6,370 nt of DNA from Tannerella sp. GTDB lineage: Bacteria > Bacteroidota > Bacteroidia > Bacteroidales > Tannerellaceae. Shown here in pieces: positions 1-6,370 of this stretch. Every line of letters begins with the position of its first letter. Position 1 is the stretch's first letter. The DNA is taken from the NCBI GenBank assembly GCA_031279875.1, contig JAITHS010000362.1, forward strand, positions 1 to 6,370, given 5' to 3'. The notes under the pieces are model-generated. The model was not told the origin of the DNA, did not search any database, and was given only the letters and a program-made list of their open reading frames with translations. The position numbers and the translations under genes were made by a program.

Positions 1-1117
1 CATAGCAACGTTGGCGCAAACCGGAAATATCAGAAGCGACGGAAGTATCGGCCGCAGGCGTCAGGCGATAGAGTCGTGTAACAGCCTCCGTAAGCCGTTC
101 AAGCCCTTTTTCTGCTGCCTGTAACGCCTCATTACTAAAATCAACCGTACTGCGATAATGTGCTTGAAGGATGAAGAAACGTATTGTCATCGGCGTATAT
201 GCCTGATTAAGAGCAGTATTGGTGCCGGTAAAAAATTCTTCAAGAGTAATAAAATTACCCAGCGACTTACCCATCTTCTGTCCGTTGATAGTTATCATAT
301 TGTTGTGCATCCAGTAGCGCACGGTATCGCGTCCCTGCGAGGCTACCGCCTGTGCGATTTCGCACTCGTGATGCGGGAAAATCAGATCCATACCGCCGCC
401 GTGAATATCGAACTCATCGCCGAGATATTTTCGTCCCATAGCTGTACATTCGCAGTGCCAGCCGGGGAAACCATCGCTCCAAGGCGACGGCCAGCGCATG
501 ATATGTTCCGGTTGAGCCTTTTTCCACAGAGCAAAATCAATCGGATTACGTTTTTCGTTTTGTCCGTCGAGTTCGCGGGTAGTATTGAGCAAGTCGTCAA
601 TATTGCGATTTGAGAGGATGCCGTAATGATGTTCGCGGTTGTATTTTTCGACGTCGAAATATACCGATCCGTCGCTGACGTAGGCATATCCGGCATCCAG
701 AATCTGCTTTACGAGCGCTATCTGCTCCATGATATGTCCCGAAGCGTGCGGCTCGATGCTTGGCGGCAGCACATTAAGCGCCTCCATCGCCTTATGATAG
801 CGCAAGGTGTAATATTGCACAACTTCCATAGGTTCAAGTTGTTCCAGACGCGCTTTTTTGGCTATTTTGTCTTCGCCTGTGTCGGCATCATGTTCCAAAT
901 GCCCTACGTCGGTGATGTTACGAACATAGCGCACGCGGTAGCCAAGCGTTTTGAGGAGACGAAAAAGCACGTCGAAAGTTATCGCCGGACGCGCATGACC
1001 CAAGTGCGGGTCGCCGTAAACAGTCGGACCGCACACATACATACCCGCATAACCCTCATCTATAGGCGTAAACTTCTCTTTGCGGCGTGTCAAAGTATTG
1101 TATATAAACAAATTCAT
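1..1117 (-). CDS. cysS: Cysteinyl-tRNA synthetase (CysRS), 3' end beyond window
   Basis: This cytoplasmic class I aminoacyl-tRNA synthetase activates cysteine with ATP and loads it onto tRNA-Cys. The minus strand reads without a stop from an ATG at 1117 to the window edge, giving 372 codons; the family is usually about 460-500 residues, so roughly the last quarter (anticodon-binding end) is missing. The protein starts [15 protein letters not shown]. The HIGH-type signature is HLGH at residues 38-41, within the segment [19 protein letters not shown]. The KMSKS-type loop is KMGKS at 281-285, followed by LGNF. By alignment from memory with the E. coli enzyme, the zinc ligands are Cys29, Cys224 (in GWHCEC), His249 and Glu253 (in [10 protein letters not shown]). 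The glycine in KMGKS is, as I recall, usual for Bacteroidales CysRS, so I do not read it as damage. The ATG was chosen because it gives the usual short N-terminus and lies 18 bp downstream of a good promoter box. No frameshift was seen. Confidence 0.97.
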   Translation of the reverse strand, partial: MNLFIYNTLTRRKEKFTPIDEGYAGMYVCGPTVYGDPHLGHARPAITFDVLFRLLKTLGYRVRYVRNITDVGHLEHDADTGEDKIAKKARLEQLEPMEVVQYYTLRYHKAMEALNVLPPSIEPHASGHIMEQIALVKQILDAGYAYVSDGSVYFDVEKYNREHHYGILSNRNIDDLLNTTRELDGQNEKRNPIDFALWKKAQPEHIMRWPSPWSDGFPGWHCECTAMGRKYLGDEFDIHGGGMDLIFPHHECEIAQAVASQGRDTVRYWMHNNMITINGQKMGKSLGNFITLEEFFTGTNTALNQAYTPMTIRFFILQAHYRSTVDFSNEALQAAEKGLERLTEAVTRLYRLTPAADTSVASDISGLRQRCY

Positions 1118-1135
1118 TTCAGTTAGAATTTGCGG

Positions 1136-1166
1136 CAAAAGTAGCAATTTTTTCTTAAAAAGCAAA
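1136..1166 (-). promoter_or_regulatory. Bacteroidota-type promoter for cysS
   Basis: Read on the minus strand, TACTTTTG (1143-1136) matches the Bacteroidota -7 consensus TAnnTTTG. A TTTG (1166-1163) lies 19 bp further upstream, at the spacing expected for the -33 element. Transcription would start near 1130, leaving a leader of only about a dozen bases before the cysS ATG. The box match is seen directly; promoter activity is inferred. Confidence 0.75.
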
Positions 1167-1174
1167 ATTTTTAT

Positions 1175-1182
1175 TACTTTTG
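1175..1182 (+). promoter_or_regulatory. Probable -7 box driving nhaC and the helicase gene
   Basis: TACTTTTG at 1175-1182 is a full match to the TAnnTTTG -7 consensus and sits 23 bp before the nhaC ATG, so the leader would be about 20 nt. The -33 position holds only a near match (TTTC at 1151-1154, 20 bp upstream), so this promoter looks weaker than the opposing cysS one. The two promoters share the same AT-rich 88-bp intergenic stretch, and their upstream elements overlap in position. No operator-like dyad was recognised. Confidence 0.6.
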
Positions 1183-1205
1183 TCGCTTATTTTATTACTT
1201 AACGT

Positions 1206-2654
1206 ATGAAAAATGACCATCAAAAGAAACCTTCGCCATGGGTTTCGCTGATACCTATTATGGTATTACTCATCATGTTATATGTGGCGATAAGGATTTT
1301 CGGCGGCAACACATTGCAGGGCGCGAGCCAGATGTGTTTGTTGATATCAACTGCGGTGTGCGCTATTATTGCGACATTATGCTACCGTGTGTTGTGGAAA
1401 CGCATCGAAGAATCGATCATCAACAACATGAAAAATGTGGCTTTGGCGTTGCTTATTCTGCTGTTGATAGGCGCTCTGTCGGGTACGTGGATGATAAGCG
1501 GCGTTATTCCGACGCTGATTTATTACGGAATGATGATTATCAGCCCCGATTTTTATCTTGCTACGACGTGTATTATTTGCGCTGCCGTGTCGGTGTTGAC
1601 AGGCAGTTCGTGGACTACCGTCGCTACCGTCGGCATAGCCCTCGCGGGCATTGGTCTGGCACACGGCTTCTCGCCCGGATGGATAGGAGGAGCAATCATT
1701 TCGGGAGCATATTTCGGCGACAAAATATCGCCCCTGTCCGACACTACCGTGCTGGCGTCAAGTATTACCGATACTCCTGTTTTTGTTCATATCCGTTATT
1801 TGATGATAACAACAATACCCTCAATGACAATCACTTTGCTGATATTTATCGTTGCCGGCTTCACTTTCGACATCACATCTTCGGGAGGAGATATCAACGC
1901 TTATACCGATACGCTCGACAAGACGTTTAACATCACTCCTTGGGTGCTGTTTGTGCCGGCAGTTATGGCGTTGCTGATATACCGCAAGGCGCCGTCGATA
2001 CTGACGCTTTTTGTGTCGGGTATTATAGCCGGAATTTTTGCGCTCATCTTTCAGCCGCACATTTTGCAACAGATAGCAGGGCAGGATTTAAGCGGCAATT
2101 GGGCTTTGGCAAAGGGATTTATGCGTTCTTTTTTCGGCAGTACGCAGTTGGATACGGGCATGGAAGAGCTTAACAATCTCGTTGCTACACGCGGAATGGC
2201 GGGAATGCTTAATACTATTTGGTTGATAATATGCGCAATGTGTTTCGGCGGTGCAATGGCTGCAAGCGGTATGCTGGCAAGTATTATTTCGGTATGTTTA
2301 CATTTTATGAAACATACCGTCGGAACTGTTGCTACAACGATTTTTTCCGGTCTGCTGTTTAATATCTGCGCCGGCGACCAGTATCTGGCTGTCATTCTGA
2401 CAGGCGACATGTTTAAAGATGTATATCGCGAAAAAGGCTATGATACCCGTTTGTTGAGCCGCACATGCGAAGACGGCGCGACGGTAACATCGCCGTTAGT
2501 GCCTTGGAACACGTGTGGTATGACGCAGGCAACGGTTCTGGGCATCCCGACGCTCGTTTATTTGCCGTACAGTTTTTTTAACCTTATAAGTCCGATAATG
2601 AGCATCATAGTAGCGGCGACAGGTTATAAAATCAAGAGAATAATGAAATCATAA
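1206..2654 (+). CDS. nhaC: NhaC-family Na+/H+ antiporter
   Basis: This 482-residue inner-membrane protein belongs to the NhaC antiporter family, which exchanges sodium ions for protons; some relatives exchange malate for lactate (MleN), so the substrate is inferred. Strongly hydrophobic segments run through the protein, beginning at about residues 12-32, 41-63 and 78-98, and suggest around a dozen membrane helices. Family signatures include GSSWTTVATVGIALAGIG at 133-150, FGDKISPLSDTTVLAS at 170-185 with the acidic pair Asp172 and Asp179, and AGDQY at 389-393. The conserved C-terminal stretch contains CEDGATVTSPLVPWNTCGM (421-439). Length is normal for the family and no break was seen. The ATG at 1206 is preceded by an AT-rich leader with no Shine-Dalgarno sequence, which is normal in this phylum, and sits just after a TACTTTTG box. 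The next gene begins 2 bp after its stop, suggesting one transcript. Confidence 0.9.
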   Translation: MKNDHQKKPSPWVSLIPIMVLLIMLYVAIRIFGGNTLQGASQMCLLISTAVCAIIATLCYRVLWKRIEESIINNMKNVALALLILLLIGALSGTWMISGVIPTLIYYGMMIISPDFYLATTCIICAAVSVLTGSSWTTVATVGIALAGIGLAHGFSPGWIGGAIISGAYFGDKISPLSDTTVLASSITDTPVFVHIRYLMITTIPSMTITLLIFIVAGFTFDITSSGGDINAYTDTLDKTFNITPWVLFVPAVMALLIYRKAPSILTLFVSGIIAGIFALIFQPHILQQIAGQDLSGNWALAKGFMRSFFGSTQLDTGMEELNNLVATRGMAGMLNTIWLIICAMCFGGAMAASGMLASIISVCLHFMKHTVGTVATTIFSGLLFNICAGDQYLAVILTGDMFKDVYREKGYDTRLLSRTCEDGATVTSPLVPWNTCGMTQATVLGIPTLVYLPYSFFNLISPIMSIIVAATGYKIKRIMKS

Positions 2655-2656
2655 CT

Positions 2657-5600
2657 ATGCTTACAATTTATAACGCTTCTGCCGGAACGGGCAAAACTCA
2701 CACATTAACAGGCGAATATCTTGCATTGCTGTTTAAGGAGCGCGAGCAACATCGTCATATCCTTGCCGTAACGTTTACCAACAAGGCTACGGCGGAGATG
2801 AAAAACCGCATAATCAGCGAGTTATACCGTTTGTCGGCGGGCAAGTCGTCGGATTATATCGCCATGCTGTCGGACGGCGGACGGTTGAGTGAAGATGATA
2901 TTTGCCGCAAAGCAAACAGTATCCTTATTAATATTCTGCACGACTATACTTCGTTTAATATCAGTACGATAGATCATTTTTTCCAGCATACCGTCAGGGC
3001 ATTTACGCGCGAAACGGGGCTTCAAAGCAACTATCAGATTGAGATGGACGAAGACGCGATGCTCGAAGACTGCGTTGAAGAAATGCTGTCAAGCCTCGAA
3101 AAGCCCGAAAATGCCGAACTGCTGACGTGGCTCATCAATTTCACGGAAGAAAAAATCAACGACGGCAAGACCCGCGACATCAAACTTGATATTATTAAAC
3201 TCGGAAAGCAACTTTTTAAGGAATCGTTTAAGGCTCACGGCGAAAAAGTTAAGGAAGAAACGAAGCAGAAACAGTTTTTGAAAGAATACCGTGCCGAGTT
3301 GTATAAAATCATCGGCTCGACACAGAAACAGGCTCGCGAACTTGGCGAAGAAGGGCTTGCGATACTCCAAAAACATGGCCTCAAACCGACTGATATGGCT
3401 TACAAAACATCGTCGCCGTTCCGGTTTTTTGAGAAACTTGCCGCCGCAAATATCGAGCCGCCTTCAAATCGTTTTTTTGCCCTCGAAGATAATGCGTCAA
3501 AATATTTCACAAAAGAAGATGCCAAAGATAAGCAGCATATAGCCGACAATATGTATCATAACGGCATGAATGTTCTGATTAAAAAGGTTATATCATTTTG
3601 CGGCGACCTTGTAGGCTACAACACGGCGTTAGTTATTGCGAGCAATTTTTACTCTCTCGGAATACTTGCCGACCTGTGGAAACACCTCACCAAATGGCGC
3701 GACGACAACAACAAACTGTTTATTTCCGACACCACCGAATTGCTCAACAAGGTTATCGACGGCAGTGAGGTGCCTTTTATTTACGAAAAAACGGGGACGC
3801 GCATTGAGCATTACATGATAGACGAGTTTCAGGACACAAGCGCATTACAGTGGGCAAATTTCCGCCCTCTGCTCAAAGACAGCCTCGACAGCGGCCGTAA
3901 CAACCTCATCGTAGGCGACGTAAAACAGAGTATATACCGTTTTCGCAACTCCGACTGGTCGATTTTGAGCCGTCAGGTAGAAAGCAGTTTTCCGTCGGCA
4001 ACACGACAGCGGTTTTTGGACGTTAATTGGCGCAGTTTGAGGCATATAGTTGAGTTTAATAATCTGATATTCGGTTCGGTACCGTATTTTTTACAGGAAG
4101 CGTTTAATAACGACCTCGCCGGTTCTTCGCTGTCGGAAGCCTTGCAACGCGATTTTAACACTCTTGCGGTGTCGGCTTATGCACATGCGGAGCAGAAAGT
4201 GGCGCCACCGTTTGCCGATAAAGCGCCGGGGCATGTAAAGGTAAAATTTATTGAGCAGACAAAAGAAAATCCGTGGCAAAATCAAAGTCTGGCCGAATTG
4301 CCGTTGATTATCGAACAGTTGCAGTCGGCGGGGTATGAACTGCGCGACATCGCAGTATTGACGCGGTATGGCGCCGAGTGTGCCATGGTTGCCGAAACAT
4401 TGCTGGCTTATCGCAACGCTCATCCCGATTCGCCGTATCGTTTTGATATTATTACCGAAGAATCATTGACGGTAAACGGCTCCGTATCAGTACGTTGGAT
4501 GGTGGCCATGCTACACGCGCTCAACGAGCCGGAAGAGAACAGTGTCGCCAAACTTGCGCAGTTGGCTTATGCGTTGATGAAGCGCAAAGATGCTGCTACC
4601 GACGATGCTACGCTCTTTCAACCTTTAGACGCCGACAAACTCGCTGCTTTGCAGGCGCTCTCAAACCGTTCGCTTTACGAAACGGTAGAAAGCTTGTACC
4701 GTTTGTTTGAAGATGATTTTTCGGCTCACGAACTCGTTTTTATTCAGGCTTTTATTGACATCGTGAGCGATTATACGTCGTTGGAATCGGGCGATACAAG
4801 CCGGTTTCTCGAATGGTGGGATATTGCGGGCTGTAATAAAAACATCAAGATACCGGATTCGCAGAACGCTATCCGCATAATGACGATACATAAGTCGAAA
4901 GGGCTTGGTTTTAAGGCTGTTATAATTCCTTTTGCAGACTGGAAGTTTGACCGTCAAGGTGATATTCTATGGTGCAAGCCCGACCGTCCGCCGTTTAACC
5001 GTCTGACGGTTGTACCTGTAAAATATACCAAATCGCTGGCTGACACCGTTTTTGCGTATGATTTTTTTAATGAGCGTATGTACTCTTATATCGACAGTCT
5101 GAACATTCTTTACGTGGCTCTGACGCGCGCAAAAGAGGAACTGATTATCACTGCGCCTCTGTCGAAAGGTTCGTCGGTAGGCATTCCTTCGCTTCTGATG
5201 AAAGGTGTTTTGACGGATACGGCATTTGCTTTCGACACTTCGGCTAATGTTTATGAGCGCGGCAAAAGCGTTGAAAACATCCCCGCTTCATTCCAACATG
5301 TTGAGGAGTTGCCGGTAACACGTTATTATTCAGCCTCTCCCGACGAGAGGATGAGATTGCGGTTGCGTCCGTCGGGAGGGATGTTTGATGATTCTCAACG
5401 CAAATACGGCTTGCTGATGCACGATATTTTGAGCGCTATCGTTACGCGGGATGATATTGCTGAGGCAGTATCGTTGAAGGTTTCTTCGGGCGAGATAACG
5501 GCTTCCGAAGCGGCTGATTTGAACGCTCAACTTATGGCTTTGACGGCTCGTGAAGATGTTAGGCACTGGTTTGACGGTTCAATGAAGGTGATGAATGAGG

Positions 5601-5821
5601 CAGAGATAATTTTCGACAACGGACAAACGCGACGACCCGACAGGGTGATGATTAAGTCGAATGTAATAATCGTTGACTACAAGTTTGGAGAAAGAAACGA
5701 CGCTGTCTATTCGCGCCAGATGGCTCAATATCGGTCGCTGATGCTTGCTATGGGCTTTGTTGACGTCGAATGCTACTTGTGGTATGTTAACGACAACCCC
5801 AAACCTTTGCAGTGGTTTTAG
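2657..5821 (+). CDS. addA: RecB/AddA-type UvrD-family helicase with C-terminal PD-(D/E)XK nuclease
   Basis: This 1054-residue protein is an SF1A helicase fused to a RecB-family nuclease, the AddA/RecB subunit type that unwinds and degrades DNA ends to prepare them for RecA-dependent repair. Helicase motifs occur in order: Walker A ASAGTGKT (7-14, Lys13), Ia TFTNKATAEMKNR (39-51), II DEFQD (389-393), III VGDVKQSIYRFR (419-430), IV VNWRS (456-460), V IRIMTIHKSKGLGF (739-752) and VI NILYVALTRAKEE (816-828). The nuclease end carries LLMHD (His922), RPDR (Asp995), IVDYK (Asp1007, Lys1009) and QMAQY (1021-1025), so the catalytic residues look intact. Starting directly before Walker A is typical of Bacteroidota versions. 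Length is slightly below Bacillus AddA (about 1230) and E. coli RecB (1180). The ATG lies 2 bp after nhaC, which suggests translational coupling. No AddB-like partner gene is adjacent. The last codons (KPLQWF and stop) form the first unit of a downstream tandem repeat. AddA versus RecB naming depends on the unseen partner. Confidence 0.9.
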   Translation: MLTIYNASAGTGKTHTLTGEYLALLFKEREQHRHILAVTFTNKATAEMKNRIISELYRLSAGKSSDYIAMLSDGGRLSEDDICRKANSILINILHDYTSFNISTIDHFFQHTVRAFTRETGLQSNYQIEMDEDAMLEDCVEEMLSSLEKPENAELLTWLINFTEEKINDGKTRDIKLDIIKLGKQLFKESFKAHGEKVKEETKQKQFLKEYRAELYKIIGSTQKQARELGEEGLAILQKHGLKPTDMAYKTSSPFRFFEKLAAANIEPPSNRFFALEDNASKYFTKEDAKDKQHIADNMYHNGMNVLIKKVISFCGDLVGYNTALVIASNFYSLGILADLWKHLTKWRDDNNKLFISDTTELLNKVIDGSEVPFIYEKTGTRIEHYMIDEFQDTSALQWANFRPLLKDSLDSGRNNLIVGDVKQSIYRFRNSDWSILSRQVESSFPSATRQRFLDVNWRSLRHIVEFNNLIFGSVPYFLQEAFNNDLAGSSLSEALQRDFNTLAVSAYAHAEQKVAPPFADKAPGHVKVKFIEQTKENPWQNQSLAELPLIIEQLQSAGYELRDIAVLTRYGAECAMVAETLLAYRNAHPDSPYRFDIITEESLTVNGSVSVRWMVAMLHALNEPEENSVAKLAQLAYALMKRKDAATDDATLFQPLDADKLAALQALSNRSLYETVESLYRLFEDDFSAHELVFIQAFIDIVSDYTSLESGDTSRFLEWWDIAGCNKNIKIPDSQNAIRIMTIHKSKGLGFKAVIIPFADWKFDRQGDILWCKPDRPPFNRLTVVPVKYTKSLADTVFAYDFFNERMYSYIDSLNILYVALTRAKEELIITAPLSKGSSVGIPSLLMKGVLTDTAFAFDTSANVYERGKSVENIPASFQHVEELPVTRYYSASPDERMRLRLRPSGGMFDDSQRKYGLLMHDILSAIVTRDDIAEAVSLKVSSGEITASEAADLNAQLMALTAREDVRHWFDGSMKVMNEAEIIFDNGQTRRPDRVMIKSNVIIVDYKFGERNDAVYSRQMAQYRSLMLAMGFVDVECYLWYVNDNPKPLQWF

Positions 5822-5934
5822 AACCCTGCAAGCGGTTTTAAACCCTGCAAGTGGTTTTAGACCCTTGCAGTGGTTTTAAACCCTGCAAGTGGTTTTAAAC
5901 CCTTGCAGTGGTTTTAGAACCCTGCAAGTGGTTT
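5801..5934 (+). repeat. Tandem array of seven 19-20 bp units overlapping the end of the helicase gene
   Basis: Seven head-to-tail units start at 5801, 5820, 5840, 5859, 5878, 5897 and 5916. Two versions occur: AAACCCTGCAAGTGGTTTT (units 2, 3, 5, 7) and AAACCCTTGCAGTGGTTTT (units 1, 4, 6). They differ only in the core, CTGCAAG or CTTGCAG, which are reverse complements of each other. Small variations are TT for CT in unit 1, AGAACC starts in units 2 and 7, AGACC in unit 4, and a C in place of the T before GG in unit 2. Unit 1 contains the last codons of the helicase and supplies the TA of its TAG stop. There are no spacers, so this is not CRISPR. The origin is unknown; duplication of the gene's 3' end or capture of a genome-wide repeat are both possible. 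Confidence 0.93.
5840..5914 (+). terminator. Two consecutive long hairpins within the array, possible terminator
   Basis: Units 3+4 (5840-5876) can fold as AAACC/GGTTT, CTGCAAG/CTTGCAG and GGT/ACC, giving 15 base pairs with one bulged T on each side and the five-base loop TTTAG. Units 5+6 (5878-5914) fold the same way with 16 pairs and the loop TTA. Each stem ends in a short T run (TTTT at 5874-5877 and 5912-5915). Position just after the helicase stop, between convergent genes, fits transcription termination, and the near symmetry would let it act on either strand. The pairing is read from the sequence; the function is inferred. Confidence 0.45.
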
Positions 5935-5984
5935 GCAGAAAGCAGAAGGCAGATATTTTGCTTGATTTTCGGCTAAATAAGAAA

Positions 5985-6050
5985 GTTTGCATAATGTTTA
6001 CATATAGTTTGCATATATCTTGCATAATGTTTGCATATAGTTTACATATG
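5985..6050 (+). repeat. Six 11-bp AT-rich tandem units
   Basis: The 66 bp from 5985 to 6050 divide exactly into six 11-bp units: GTTTGCATAAT, GTTTACATATA, GTTTGCATATA, TCTTGCATAAT, GTTTGCATATA and GTTTACATATG. A higher-order period of 33 bp is also visible, with 5987-6016 and 6020-6049 nearly identical. The 11-bp period is close to one helical turn, so the TTTRCATA motif faces the same side of the DNA six times. No gene or known binding site was recognised. It may be a minisatellite or a cluster of protein-binding sites. Confidence 0.85.
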
Positions 6051-6104
6051 AAAATTAAAAATTACGACACTTAATAATATTGTATCCGATAATTTTTAAT
6101 TTTC
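6050..6104 (-). terminator. Perfect 15-bp AT-rich inverted repeat downstream of the GntR gene
   Basis: GAAAATTAAAAATTA at 6050-6064 is the exact reverse complement of TAATTTTTAATTTTC at 6090-6104, with a 25-base loop between. It begins 8 bp past the stop of the minus-strand GntR gene. Such placement suggests a terminator or RNA 3'-end stabilising hairpin for that gene, but the stem has few G-C pairs and the loop is long. It could instead be a simple AT-rich repeat. The symmetry is seen directly; the role is inferred. Confidence 0.4.
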
Positions 6105-6112
6105 GATAATGT

Positions 6113-6370
6113 TTACAGTGTCCGCTCCGATTCGACGGTATAGACGAAACTGTCGGCGCGATAGTAACCGACGTTCCATTCTATCGGGCGATTGCCGGGG
6201 TCAAAAACAAAGCGTTTGCGTTTAAGAACAGGGTCGCCGGGTTTTACTTCCAACTTATCAGACAAGAGTTTGTCGGCTGCTTTGGCGCTGATTTCTTCTT
6301 TCGACATCAGGGCTACGGTGTTATAGTCTTTTTCGAGTATCTCATAGAGCGGACGCGAAAAATCTTCGTT
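6113..6370 (-). CDS. GntR-family (HutC-type) transcriptional regulator, C-terminal UTRA end only
   Basis: The minus strand is open from the right edge to a TAA at 6115-6113, giving the last 85 residues of a larger protein that starts outside the window. The segment beginning at an internal methionine (codon 6307-6305) is not a separate gene, because the same frame continues upstream with NEDFSRPLYEILEKDYNTVA. The run GDPVLKRKRFVFDPGNRPIEWNVGYYRAD matches the end of a UTRA domain: a basic/hydrophobic strand, the D-x-G-x-R-P-I-E turn, and a final strand with Y-R-x-D. UTRA domains bind small effectors, often sugar phosphates, and control an N-terminal winged helix that is not visible here. The ligand and target genes cannot be deduced. 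It converges with the helicase gene across the repeat-rich region. Confidence 0.85.
   Translation of the reverse strand, partial: NEDFSRPLYEILEKDYNTVALMSKEEISAKAADKLLSDKLEVKPGDPVLKRKRFVFDPGNRPIEWNVGYYRADSFVYTVESERTL

Noticed and set aside
263..277. KMGKS in place of KMSKS in CysRS as a sign of a degraded or specialised enzyme
   Set aside because: All other catalytic and zinc-binding residues are intact, and this variant is, to my knowledge, normal in Bacteroidales CysRS.
158..1126. Two plus-strand ORFs of 151 and 166 residues
   Set aside because: They lie antisense to cysS, whose minus-strand frame is continuous with all expected motifs. The plus-strand translations resemble nothing.
1238..1930. 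A 230-residue plus-strand ORF rich in Arg, Tyr and Asp
   Set aside because: It is an out-of-frame reading of nhaC with composition typical of a shadow frame and no membrane segments.
5801..5934. Possible CRISPR array
   Set aside because: Units of 19-20 bp follow one another with no spacers between them, the first overlaps coding sequence, and no cas gene is present.
5951..5962. ATATTTTG as a possible -7 promoter box in the intergenic region
   Set aside because: It is one base short of TAnnTTTG spacing and has no plus-strand gene downstream.
5889..6074. Small plus-strand ORF with an 11-residue peptide repeat (CIMFTYSLHIS / CIMFAYSLHMK)
   Set aside because: It starts inside the 19-bp array and the peptide repeat is simply the 33-bp DNA period read in one frame. 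There is no promoter match or recognisable family.
6113..6307. Stand-alone 64-residue small protein
   Set aside because: The same frame stays open through to the window edge with a plausible UTRA-domain continuation, so the methionine is internal.

Overview
The window looks like ordinary chromosome from a member of the Bacteroidales (Bacteroidota). The evidence is threefold. The cysteinyl-tRNA synthetase and the RecB-like helicase read like Bacteroidales versions. The -7 promoter boxes fit the phylum's TAnnTTTG consensus. The genes start without recognisable Shine-Dalgarno sequences. A gut family such as Muribaculaceae or Bacteroidaceae is plausible but cannot be fixed from this sequence. No phage, transposon, CRISPR array, tRNA or rRNA was found.

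Layout from left to right: (1) the first 372 codons of cysS on the minus strand, with its 3' end beyond the left edge; (2) an 88-bp divergent intergenic region with a TACTTTTG box facing each way; (3) a plus-strand pair, an NhaC-family sodium/proton antiporter and, 2 bp later, a 1054-residue RecB/AddA-type helicase-nuclease, probably co-transcribed; (4) a 291-bp convergent intergenic region filled with repeats; (5) the last 85 codons of a minus-strand GntR-family regulator (UTRA effector domain), whose DNA-binding part lies beyond the right edge.

The genes do not form one pathway. cysS serves translation, nhaC ion homeostasis, and the helicase-nuclease recombinational repair or DNA degradation. 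The antiporter and helicase are linked only by their tight spacing. The AddB-type partner expected for AddA is not adjacent on either side.

The least ordinary part is the convergent region (about 5801-6104). It holds seven 19-20 bp units whose first copy is the 3' end of the helicase gene, six 11-bp AT-rich units, and a perfect 15-bp inverted repeat. Within the first array, two versions of the unit alternate so that neighbouring units can fold into long stems. This may serve as a transcription terminator, or it may be a young, expanding minisatellite. I see no convincing undescribed multi-gene system in this window.
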